A DNA stretch of 64,000 bases, taken from the NCBI GenBank assembly GCA_017427265.1, contig JAFRTG010000036.1:62001-126000 (forward strand), in the 5' to 3' direction. Within the stretch, counting starts at the first letter, position 1, and each line of letters starts with the position of its first letter. This document shows, in pieces, positions 16,413-24,458 of the stretch. The notes under the pieces are model-generated. The model saw only the letters and a program-made list of their open reading frames with translations. It was not told where the DNA came from and did not search any database. The position numbers and the translations under genes were made by a program. The stretch is from Oscillospiraceae bacterium. GTDB lineage: Bacteria; Bacillota; Clostridia; Oscillospirales; Ruminococcaceae.

Positions 16413-16483
16413 ACGCTTCGGCCTCCGTTTCTCTGTTCTTTTCTGCACATTTTTGTCTGTCAATTTTCAACAGAAATTTTTGT

Positions 16484-16526
16484 GCAAAACAGCAAGATAA
16501 AACGCCTTGCATTCTCGCTGTTTTGC
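16484..16526 (-). terminator. Probable terminator of ackA
   Basis: GCAAAACAGC pairs perfectly with GCTGTTTTGC across a 23-base loop, 19 bases past the ackA stop on the minus strand, followed by an A/T tract. The loop is long, so efficiency is uncertain. Confidence 0.55.
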
Positions 16527-16545
16527 GTGCTATAATATAGATATC

Positions 16546-17745
16546 TTATTTGGAGATCAGTTCGAGGGTATCGCGTGCGATCAGCAGCTCCTCATTGGTC
16601 GGCACGATCCAGACCTCGGTCTTGGAGCCTTCCTTGGAGATTTTCATGAGCTTGCCGCGTGTTTTCTTGTTGAGCTCCTCGTCAATTTCAATGCCGAAAT
16701 AGCTCATATCGCGGCAGACGCGCTCGCGGACTTCCCACGAATTCTCGCCGATACCGCCGGTGAAGAGCACAGCGTCCACGCCGTTCATGGCAGCGGTGTA
16801 AGCGCCGATGTAGCGCTGAATCTGATATGCGAGCATTTCGCTTGCAAGGATTGCACGCTCATTGCCCTGCTCAGCAGCGGCGGTGATGTCGCGGTTATCC
16901 GAAGAAATGCCGGAAACGCCGAGGAAGCCGGACTTCTTGTTCATGTACTGGCTCATCTCGTCCGGAGTAAAGCCGTGCTTATCTGCGACGAAGGTAACGG
17001 CAGACGGGTCAACTGCGCCGCAGCGGGTGCCCATCAGGATGCCGTCCAGCGGGGTGAAGCCCATCGAGGTGTCGATGCACTTGCCGCCCTGCACAGCGGT
17101 AATCGAAGAACCGTTGCCGAGGTGGCAGGAGACGATCTTCAGATCCTTGATGTCCTTGCCCATTGCCTTTGCAAGTGCTGCGGAGACAAAGCGGTGAGAT
17201 GTGCCGTGGAATCCGTATTTACGGACATGATACTTCTCGTAATCCTCGTAGGGGAGTGCGAACATGAATGCCTTCGGCGGCATGGTCTGATGGAATGCCG
17301 TATCGAACACAACGACCTGCGGCGTGGTTTTCGGAATGACGGCGGTGCAGGCACGGAGCGCCAGCGCATGTGCATGGTTGTGAACCGGAGCCAGCTCGCG
17401 GAGCTCGTCGATCTTGTCGATGACCTCCGGAGTCACGAGGCACGGACGGTCAAAGACCTCGGCGCCCTGAACGATGCGGTGGCCGACAGCGGAGATCTCG
17501 TCCATGCTCTTGATGACGGCAGCGTCGCCGGTGGTGAGCACCTCAACGAGCTTTTCAAATGCTTCGGTGTGCGTCGGGAATGTGCAGTCAGCATCAATGC
17601 TTCTGCCGTCAGCGGTCTTGTGGGAGACATGACCGTCAATGCCGATGCGGTCGCAGTTGCCCTTTGCGAGGACGCTTTCATCCTCCATATTGATGAGCTG
17701 ATACTTCAGCGAGGAACTGCCTGCGTTGACTACGAGAATTAACAT
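16546..17745 (-). CDS. ackA: Acetate kinase
   Basis: A 399-residue ASKHA-fold kinase that interconverts acetyl phosphate plus ADP and acetate plus ATP, the ATP-yielding last step of mixed-acid fermentation. Motifs are VVNAGSSSLKYQL at the N-terminus, VVFDTAFHQTMP, YGFHGTSHRFVS, SCHLGNGSSITA and FTGGIGEN. No phosphotransacetylase gene is adjacent. It has its own strong promoter (17819-17847). It is divergent from tmcAL, whose enzyme consumes acetate and ATP. Confidence 0.97.
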   Translation of the reverse strand: MLILVVNAGSSSLKYQLINMEDESVLAKGNCDRIGIDGHVSHKTADGRSIDADCTFPTHTEAFEKLVEVLTTGDAAVIKSMDEISAVGHRIVQGAEVFDRPCLVTPEVIDKIDELRELAPVHNHAHALALRACTAVIPKTTPQVVVFDTAFHQTMPPKAFMFALPYEDYEKYHVRKYGFHGTSHRFVSAALAKAMGKDIKDLKIVSCHLGNGSSITAVQGGKCIDTSMGFTPLDGILMGTRCGAVDPSAVTFVADKHGFTPDEMSQYMNKKSGFLGVSGISSDNRDITAAAEQGNERAILASEMLAYQIQRYIGAYTAAMNGVDAVLFTGGIGENSWEVRERVCRDMSYFGIEIDEELNKKTRGKLMKISKEGSKTEVWIVPTNEELLIARDTLELISK

Positions 17746-17818
17746 AGTTCAAACTTCCTTTCAACAAAATGTTCTTTATATAGATGTCCGTTCGGCTGAA
17801 CGGTCTATCGCATCCATT

Positions 17819-17847
17819 ATTATACACGATAATCCCGCAACATGCAA
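17819..17847 (-). promoter_or_regulatory. ackA promoter
   Basis: On the minus strand TTGCAT (17842-17847) and TATAAT (17819-17824) are 17 bp apart. The leader contains a small hairpin CCGTTC/GAACGG (about 17788-17803) between the start point and the Shine-Dalgarno. No promoter for the divergent tmcAL gene is obvious in the remainder of this gap. Confidence 0.78.
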
Positions 17848-17970
17848 GAGGGTTTATAAAAAAATGCGCATTTCGCATTGTCCATTCCGCAAAGAGCTGT
17901 TCCGGTTTGTCCGGAATGACGGCTTTCGGCGGAAATTCAGGGGGATCACGACAGCGAAGGAGGCTATTAC

Positions 17971-19161
17971 ATGAAAATCAGCGGCATCATCTGCGAATAC
18001 AATCCGTTCCACAACGGGCATTTGTATCATATCGAGCAGACGCGCAGAAACGGTGCAACGCATATTGTGGCATTGATGAGCGGCAACTTTGTCCAGCGCG
18101 GCGATGTGGCGGTCATCAATAAATTTGAACGTGCCAAGACGGCGGTGCGCTGCGGTGCGGATCTTGTCATCGAACTGCCCGTCGCATACTGTCTGAGCTC
18201 GGCGGAAACCTATGCAAGGGGCGCGATGTATATTCTGAAGGGACTCGGCTGCGTCGATGAGCTGTCCTTCGGCAGCGAATGCGGCGATCTTTCGCTGCTG
18301 ACGGCAGCGGTCAAGGCAAGCTATGCCTGCGCCAAGCGCCCGGAGCTTGAAGATCTGATGAAGCTCGGCAATTCCTATCCCAAGGCTTTGCAGATTCTGA
18401 TCCGGCAGACCTACGGCGACGAGATCGGACGGCTGTTCAGCTATCCGAACAATACGCTTGCCATCGAATATCTCAAGGCGATGGTCGCCGTCAAGCTGAA
18501 GATTCAGCCGTTTACCGTCAAGCGCAACGAGATGCACGATGCGCTGGCCGCATCCGGCAAGATCGCAAGCGCCTCGCTGATCCGGCAGCTGATGGAGAAC
18601 CACAGTGACGACTTCGACGATCTTGTGCCGGACAATTCCTCCGATACGATCAGCGCGTGCGCCGCGGCCGGCATGATCGCAAGATTTGAGCAGCTGGAAC
18701 GTGTGCTGCTTTATAAGCTGCGCACCACGACTGCGGAGGAAATCGCGGCGCTGCCGGAGGTCGGACAGGGGCTTGAAAACAAGATTCTGGCCGCCCGCAA
18801 TGAAACGTCACTGGAATCCATGCTGCTTTCGATCAAGAGCAAGCGCTATCCGATGTCGCGCATCCGGCGTATTCTGCTGGATCTGCTCATCGGCATCCGG
18901 CCGGAGGACACGCAGAATCCGCCGCCCTACGGCAGAATCCTTGCGATTTCGGAACGCGGACGCGATATTCTGACTGCGGCAAAAAAAGCCGGTACCATTC
19001 TGCCCTACGGCACCTCGCTTGCAAAGCTCGCGGAGCTCGGTCCTGCACAGAAGGCCTGTGCCGATCTGGAAGCGCGCGCAACCTCGGTCTACGGTCTTGC
19101 GCAGCGCCGGATCAATCCCGCGGACGCGGATTATAAAGCCATGATCGGCATGGTCAAGTAA
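17971..19161 (+). CDS. tmcAL: tRNA(Met) cytidine acetate ligase TmcAL
   Basis: A 396-residue nucleotidyltransferase-like enzyme (formerly YlbM) that activates acetate with ATP and acetylates the wobble cytidine of elongator tRNA-Met. The N-terminus IICEYNPFHNGHLYHIEQTR holds the HxGH motif, and MSGNFVQRGDVAVINKFERA, ELPVAYCLSSAE and SFGSECGD are family hallmarks. GAAGGAGG lies 7 bases before the ATG. It reads divergently from ackA and is followed after 34 bases by the YigZ gene. Confidence 0.94.
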   Translation: MKISGIICEYNPFHNGHLYHIEQTRRNGATHIVALMSGNFVQRGDVAVINKFERAKTAVRCGADLVIELPVAYCLSSAETYARGAMYILKGLGCVDELSFGSECGDLSLLTAAVKASYACAKRPELEDLMKLGNSYPKALQILIRQTYGDEIGRLFSYPNNTLAIEYLKAMVAVKLKIQPFTVKRNEMHDALAASGKIASASLIRQLMENHSDDFDDLVPDNSSDTISACAAAGMIARFEQLERVLLYKLRTTTAEEIAALPEVGQGLENKILAARNETSLESMLLSIKSKRYPMSRIRRILLDLLIGIRPEDTQNPPPYGRILAISERGRDILTAAKKAGTILPYGTSLAKLAELGPAQKACADLEARATSVYGLAQRRINPADADYKAMIGMVK

Positions 19162-19195
19162 TTGCATCATAATTCAGATAATACGGAGATTTTAT

Positions 19196-19816
19196 ATGAT
19201 TGAATTCACAACGGTTTCTGCGCCCTGCGAGGGCAGCATCACGGAAAAGCGCTCTGAGTTCATTGCGCAGCTGTTTCCCGCGCAGAGCGAAGAAATCTGC
19301 CGCAGCATCATTGAGGATGTGAAGGCGAAGCATCACAAGGCGCGGCACAATGTCTGGGCCTATATCCTGCGGGACGGCGGCGTCACGCGCTACAGCGACG
19401 ACGGGGAACCGCAGGGTACCGGCGGCCTCCCCGTGCTCGGTGTGCTGCAGAAATCTGAGCTGACCGATGTCTGCTGTGTTGTCACGCGCTATTTCGGCGG
19501 CGTGCTGCTCGGCGCGTCGGGTCTGACAAGAGCCTATTCCTCTGCGGCGGCGGAGGCTGTTCAGAACGCGGAGCTGCTGCATTTCCGCGAATCGTTCCGC
19601 ATCCGCTTAGAGACTGATTACAGCTATTACGGCACACTGAGCCATATGCTGCCCGAATACGGCATCAAGGATGCAGGCAGCGATTTCAGCGACAAGGTGA
19701 CGCTGCTGTTCGATATTCCGGCAGCGGATTATCCCGCGCTGGAAGCGCGTCTGACCGAGCTTTATAACGGAAAACCGGCGCTGGAGCAGCTCGAAACCCA
19801 TTTCGTCAGTTATTAA
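19196..19816 (+). CDS. YigZ / IMPACT-family protein
   Basis: A 206-residue protein with an N-terminal UPF0029 (IMPACT) domain (residues 18-125, with KHHKARHNVWAYI, SDDGEPQGTGGLPVL and VVTRYFGGVLLGASGL) and a C-terminal DUF1949 domain. IMPACT relatives regulate translation stress kinases in eukaryotes; the bacterial role is unresolved, with a possible ribosome or nucleic-acid link. Its TAA and the sigG stop overlap by 3 bases in a convergent arrangement, with no terminator between them. Confidence 0.93.
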   Translation: MIEFTTVSAPCEGSITEKRSEFIAQLFPAQSEEICRSIIEDVKAKHHKARHNVWAYILRDGGVTRYSDDGEPQGTGGLPVLGVLQKSELTDVCCVVTRYFGGVLLGASGLTRAYSSAAAEAVQNAELLHFRESFRIRLETDYSYYGTLSHMLPEYGIKDAGSDFSDKVTLLFDIPAADYPALEARLTELYNGKPALEQLETHFVSY

Positions 19817-20589
19817 AGCTGTTCCTTGATTTTTCCGATCGCAGCCTTTTCGATACGGGAAACCTGCGCCTGAGAAATGCCGACTTCCTGCGCGACCTCC
19901 ACCTGCGTTTTGCCCTGCCAGAAACGCCGGCGGAGGATATTTTTTTCCCTGTCGCTGAGCGACTGCAGCGCATCCCGGAGCGCGAGCTCTGACATCCAGC
20001 TGCTGCTGGTGCTGTCCGGGTCACCGATCTGGTCAATCAGATAGAGCGGGTCGCCGGAATCCGAATAGACAGGCTCGTACAGCGAGACCGGATCGCTGAT
20101 GCTTTCCAGTGCCGTGACAACATCGCAGGTCTCCGCACCGATCTCTGCGGCGATTTCTCCGGCGGTCGGCTCCCGGTTGAGCGATGCAGTCAGTTTTTCG
20201 CGTGCCTGCAGCGCTTTATAGGCGGTATCCCGCATGGAACGGCTGACCTTGACTGCGTGGAAATCCCGCAGATGCCGCCGCAGCTCGCCTGCGATCATCG
20301 GGACGCAGTAGGTTGAAAACCGCACATCCTTTGAAAGATCAAAGTTGCTGATTGCCTTCATCAGGCCGATGACGCCGATCTGAAAGAGATCGTCCGCATC
20401 CTCGCCGCGGCCGGTAAAACGCTGAATCACGCTGAGCACGAGCCGCAGATTCCCCAGAATCAGCTTTTCGCGTGCTTCTGCGCTGCCGTTCTGCTGCATT
20501 TCGCGGAGCAGCTGCATTTTTTCTTCCTCGGTCAGAACGGTGAGCTTGCTTGTGTCCAGACCTGCAATGACGACCTTCTGATATGCCAT
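19813..20589 (-). CDS. sigG: Sporulation sigma factor SigG
   Basis: A 258-residue RNA polymerase sigma factor of the SigF/SigG group, active late in the forespore. The N-terminus VVIAGLDTSKLTVLT corresponds to the VEICGVNTSKLPVL signature that identifies SigG. Region 2 (DLFQIGVIGLMKAISNFD, RFSTYCVPMIAGELRRHLRD), region 3 and region 4 (LRRRFWQGKTQVEVAQEVGISQAQVSRIEK) are complete. The ATG at 20589 has AAGGAG 9 bases upstream; the open frame upstream is non-coding. In Bacillus and Clostridium sigG usually follows spoIIGA-sigE; here those genes are not adjacent. It is convergent with the YigZ gene. Confidence 0.9.
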   Translation of the reverse strand: MAYQKVVIAGLDTSKLTVLTEEEKMQLLREMQQNGSAEAREKLILGNLRLVLSVIQRFTGRGEDADDLFQIGVIGLMKAISNFDLSKDVRFSTYCVPMIAGELRRHLRDFHAVKVSRSMRDTAYKALQAREKLTASLNREPTAGEIAAEIGAETCDVVTALESISDPVSLYEPVYSDSGDPLYLIDQIGDPDSTSSSWMSELALRDALQSLSDREKNILRRRFWQGKTQVEVAQEVGISQAQVSRIEKAAIGKIKEQL

Positions 20590-20751
20590 TTGCCGCATCT
20601 CCTTTGCATTTGGATGGAAACAGTATGCCCGGAAACCGGCCGGAATAATCCGTACAGCAGGAAAACGATGCATTCTTTTGCAGCCAGAGAGCTTCGGGAT
20701 CCGGAGAAGCCGGATCTGAGCAAAACGGGTGCGGCGCTGCCTGTACGATGC

Positions 20752-20780
20752 TTGACAGGCAGGGGAAAATGTGGTATGAT
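20752..20780 (+). promoter_or_regulatory. uppP promoter
   Basis: TTGACA (20752-20757) and TATGAT (20775-20780) are 17 bp apart, 49 bases before the uppP ATG. A perfect small hairpin GATCCGG/CCGGATC (20698-20716) lies just upstream, in the sigG-uppP gap, with no assigned role. Confidence 0.8.
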
Positions 20781-20828
20781 ATATAAGTATATCTATGTAC
20801 ATCAAAACCATTATCAGGAGGACATTTT

Positions 20829-21656
20829 ATGACCATTTTTGATGCAATTATCCAGGCAATCATTCAGGGACTGACGGAATTCCTGCCGGTTTCAAGCTCC
20901 GGACACCTCAAGCTCTATCAGACCATTACCGGACAGAGTGTGGAGGAGGGCACGTTCCTGCTCGTGATCCTGCACCTCGGTACGCTTGTTGCCGTCTGTA
21001 TTGCGTTCCGGGAAACGATCTGGGCGCTGCTCAAAGAGTTTTTTGTAATGGTCAAAGATATCTTTACCGGAAAATTCAAGTGGAAAACCATGAATCCGGA
21101 ACGCCGGATGCTTGTCATGCTGTTTATTTCGCTTGTGCTGCTTGTTCCGTTTTATCTGATTAAGGACGTATTTGAGAATGTCTCGCTCCCGGTTTTGGGA
21201 CTCTGCTTCCTGTTTACTTCCGTGGTTCTGTTCCTCGCAAGCAGAATCCGCAATACCAAGAAAACAGCCGGCGATATTACCGTGAAGGATGCCGTTGTGA
21301 TCGGTCTGTTCCAGTGTGCGGCACTTTTCCCCGGCGTTTCCCGCTCCGGTTCGACAATCTCCGGCGGCCTGTTCTCCGGCCTTGAAAAAGAAACTGCTGT
21401 CCGCTATTCCTTCGTGCTCGGCATTCCGGCCATTCTCGGCGGATGTCTCGTTGAGCTCAAAGATGCGCTTGAAGGCACGATTCAGGTCAATTTCGGTGCT
21501 GCAGCAATCGGTTTTGTCGTTGCGGCAATCGTCGGCGTTCTTGCCATCAAGCTGGTGCAGTGGCTGATCCGCTCTGACAACTTCATCGTTTTTTCGATCT
21601 ATACCTTTGCTGTCGCGGTGTTCACGCTCGGCTACTGGGCTATTTTTGCAAGATAA
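20829..21656 (+). CDS. uppP: Undecaprenyl-diphosphatase UppP
   Basis: A 275-residue integral membrane phosphatase that recycles undecaprenyl diphosphate to the monophosphate carrier for peptidoglycan and other wall polymers; also linked to bacitracin tolerance. The family motifs are QGLTEFLPVSSSGHL (residues 13-27) and FPGVSRSGSTISGGLF, which hold the catalytic Glu, His, Arg and Ser residues. About eight membrane helices are seen. AGGAGG precedes the ATG. It is followed after 53 bases by ftsK. Confidence 0.97.
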   Translation: MTIFDAIIQAIIQGLTEFLPVSSSGHLKLYQTITGQSVEEGTFLLVILHLGTLVAVCIAFRETIWALLKEFFVMVKDIFTGKFKWKTMNPERRMLVMLFISLVLLVPFYLIKDVFENVSLPVLGLCFLFTSVVLFLASRIRNTKKTAGDITVKDAVVIGLFQCAALFPGVSRSGSTISGGLFSGLEKETAVRYSFVLGIPAILGGCLVELKDALEGTIQVNFGAAAIGFVVAAIVGVLAIKLVQWLIRSDNFIVFSIYTFAVAVFTLGYWAIFAR

Positions 21657-21709
21657 TCTGAACCTCTCGCATCCTTGAAAGAAAGATACAGAGAAAGAAA
21701 GGGTACATC

Positions 21710-24436
21710 ATGGCAGAGAAAAAAAATTCCGGAAAATCCGGTGCAAAGAAAAATACATCTGCTGCCGATGCACGGACAAAATCGACAGTCAGGCGCGTCA
21801 ACGGCGCGGCCGCACGCGGCGGGAAACCATCGGGCGCAAAGGCTTCCAAATCGCAGCCGGCTCCCAAGCCGCCGAATAATCAGCTTCGCTCTGTTCTGCT
21901 GATCGCAGCCGGCATTATGGTTGCAGCGTTTGCATTTGTTCCGGGTACGCGCGGCTGGGCGATGGCACAGGGATTTCTGCGCGGCGCATTCGGCGTCGGC
22001 GTTGCATTTGTGCCGCTGATCCTGATTTATACCGGCTGGCTGATCGGTCAGGAGCGGAGCCGTCAGGCTTCCGGCAGAGCCGTCTGGGGCATTCTGCTGA
22101 CGCTGGCGGTCAGTGCGCTGGTGCAGGTTTATTTCGGTGACGATCTGCTGAAGGTGCAGCCTGAGGACATTGAGCGCAACCGTTTTCTGCAGGCAATCAC
22201 ACTGCTGTGCAATAACGGAAAGGAGCTGCGCGGCGGCGGTCTGCTCTCCGGCATTCTGGTTGTGCCGATGATTGCGCTGTTCGATGTTGTCGGTGCAAGA
22301 ATCGTCATCACGCTGCTTGTTGTCGTGCTGCTGATGCTGCTGACGAACCGCAGCCTTGTCGAGATGCTTGCGGTCATGTCCAAACCGTTTGTCTGGATCG
22401 GTCACGGCGTTGTCAATGCAGCGACCCGCGGCATCGACGGTTTTATGGACGACTTCAATGACCGCTATGACGATGAGGATGACGAAGACGACGAGGAATT
22501 CGAGGATGAAGAGGATCCTCCGCAGAAATATATCCGCAGCAGCAAGCGTGCTGCGCTCCCGCTTTCCGAGCAGGATGAAGATATTCCGAAATCGGCGCGC
22601 CGGCGCAGACGCGAGGATGAGGAGCATCTGCGGGAAATCGCGTTCATGCTTGAAAACAATGCAAATGAGCCTGTTGCCGACCGCAGCTTCCTGCATAATA
22701 TTGAAACCGATGTGCCGATCTACGATCACAGCAGCGAGCCGGTGCCGGAAACGCAGATGAACCGTCTGGCACCCGAAAAGCAGAGCGGTGCTGACGGATT
22801 CAAAATGTCACTGGAGGACGAAGCGCGTCTTGAAGCGCTTGCCGAGCAGGCTTCGATGGAAGCGGATGAGCAGTCCAACCGGCTGCCGTGGCTGACCGAT
22901 GACGAAGCGCAGACGCAGGATGAAAGCATCTATGACGAGGAGCCGGAGATTCCCTATATTCCGCCTGCGCTCGGACTGCTGCACCGTGCGGACAACTCCG
23001 CAAATGATGCGGATAAATCCATGGAGCTGCGTGAAAAAGGCAAGCTGCTTGTTGATACGCTGGCCAGCTTCGGCGTCAGTGTCCGGATTACCGGCATCTG
23101 TCGCGGACCGGCCGTCACGCGCTACGAGATTCAGCCGGCTGCCGGTGTCAAAATCTCAAAAATTACCTCTCTGGCTGACGATATCGGTCTGAATCTCGGC
23201 GGAAAATCTGTCCGTATCGAGGCGCCGATTCCCGGCAAGCCTGCCGTCGGCGTTGAGGTGCCGAACAACCACAAGGATACGGTTTCTCTGCGTGAAATTC
23301 TCGAATCTCCTGAATTTCAGGAATCCAAGAGCAAGCTGACCTTTGCAGTCGGAAAGGATATCGACGGTCATGTGATTCTCGGCGATATTGCCAAGATGCC
23401 GCACATGATTATTGCAGGTACGACGGGCTCCGGCAAGTCTGTGTGTACGAATTCCATCATCATGAGCATTCTGTTCCATGCCTCGCCGGACGAGGTGCGC
23501 CTGATTCTGATTGACCCGAAGGTCGTCGAATTCCAGCCCTACGACGGCATTCCGCATTTGCTGATTCCGGTTGTGACGCAGCCGCAGAAGGCTGCGGGCG
23601 CCCTGAACTGGGCTGTGCTCGAAATGGAACGCAGATACATGCTTTGTGCGACCTACGGCGTCCGTGACCTGAAGGGCTATAATGCAGTTGCCGACAAAAA
23701 TCCGGAGCTGAAACGGCTCCCGCAGATTGTCATTATCATTGACGAGTTTGCAGACCTGATGATGAGCAGCGGCAAGGAAGTCGAAGCCGCGGTTATCCGG
23801 ATTGCGCAGAAGGCGCGTGCGGCGGGCATTCACCTGATTATTGCAACGCAGCGCCCGACCGTGGATGTCATCACCGGCCTGATTAAATCCAATGTTCCGA
23901 GCCGGATCGGCATGAGCGTGAAATCCGCGGTGGATTCGCGTACCATTCTGGATACGACCGGTGCAGAGACGCTGCTCGGCAACGGCGACCTGCTGTTCTA
24001 TCCGAACGGCTGGCGTGAGCCGAAGCGTGTGCAGGGCTGCTTTGTCTCCGATGCTGAGGTTGAGGCGGTTGCAAAATTCCTGAAGAACAACGGCGTCTCT
24101 GAGTATGACGCGGATATCATTGAGGCTGTTGAGCAGGCCTGCCCTGTACAGAAGGGCGAAAAATCCGGCGACGATGTTCCGGGCGAGCTGACCGGTGACG
24201 AGGCACTTGTCCTCAAGGCGGCAGAGCTTGCGGTCGATGCGGGACAGCTTTCTACGACGGCGCTGCAGCGGCGGCTCAAGCTGGGCTATGCCAAGGCTGC
24301 GCGAATTGTGGACGAGCTTGAAGAACGCGGAATCGTCGGGCCGTCTGAGGGCGCAAAGCCGCGCAAGGTTATCATGACACCGCAGCAGCTGACTGAATGG
24401 AAGCTGCAGCTTGCGTCTAACGGGAACAAGGTGTAA
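21710..24436 (+). CDS. ftsK: FtsK/SpoIIIE DNA translocase
   Basis: A 908-residue septal DNA pump that moves chromosomes across closing division or sporulation septa. The N-terminal 60 residues are basic and disordered; four membrane helices span about 62-240; an acidic linker (residues about 250-430, with runs of Asp/Glu) follows; the RecA-like motor has Walker A AGTTGSGKSVCTNS near residue 570 and Walker B IIIDEFADLMM; the C-terminal winged-helix gamma domain begins near LVLKAAELAVDAGQLST. All motor motifs are intact. Which of the FtsK or SpoIIIE roles it fills cannot be decided here; the lineage has sporulation genes, so it could do both. Confidence 0.96.
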   Translation: MAEKKNSGKSGAKKNTSAADARTKSTVRRVNGAAARGGKPSGAKASKSQPAPKPPNNQLRSVLLIAAGIMVAAFAFVPGTRGWAMAQGFLRGAFGVGVAFVPLILIYTGWLIGQERSRQASGRAVWGILLTLAVSALVQVYFGDDLLKVQPEDIERNRFLQAITLLCNNGKELRGGGLLSGILVVPMIALFDVVGARIVITLLVVVLLMLLTNRSLVEMLAVMSKPFVWIGHGVVNAATRGIDGFMDDFNDRYDDEDDEDDEEFEDEEDPPQKYIRSSKRAALPLSEQDEDIPKSARRRRREDEEHLREIAFMLENNANEPVADRSFLHNIETDVPIYDHSSEPVPETQMNRLAPEKQSGADGFKMSLEDEARLEALAEQASMEADEQSNRLPWLTDDEAQTQDESIYDEEPEIPYIPPALGLLHRADNSANDADKSMELREKGKLLVDTLASFGVSVRITGICRGPAVTRYEIQPAAGVKISKITSLADDIGLNLGGKSVRIEAPIPGKPAVGVEVPNNHKDTVSLREILESPEFQESKSKLTFAVGKDIDGHVILGDIAKMPHMIIAGTTGSGKSVCTNSIIMSILFHASPDEVRLILIDPKVVEFQPYDGIPHLLIPVVTQPQKAAGALNWAVLEMERRYMLCATYGVRDLKGYNAVADKNPELKRLPQIVIIIDEFADLMMSSGKEVEAAVIRIAQKARAAGIHLIIATQRPTVDVITGLIKSNVPSRIGMSVKSAVDSRTILDTTGAETLLGNGDLLFYPNGWREPKRVQGCFVSDAEVEAVAKFLKNNGVSEYDADIIEAVEQACPVQKGEKSGDDVPGELTGDEALVLKAAELAVDAGQLSTTALQRRLKLGYAKAARIVDELEERGIVGPSEGAKPRKVIMTPQQLTEWKLQLASNGNKV

Positions 24437-24458
24437 TGAGTCTAAAGGAGAAAAACTG

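Noticed and set aside
20698-20716. Hairpin GATCCGG/CCGGATC between sigG and uppP, considered as a terminator.
   Set aside because: No T-tract follows on either strand and no gene ends there.
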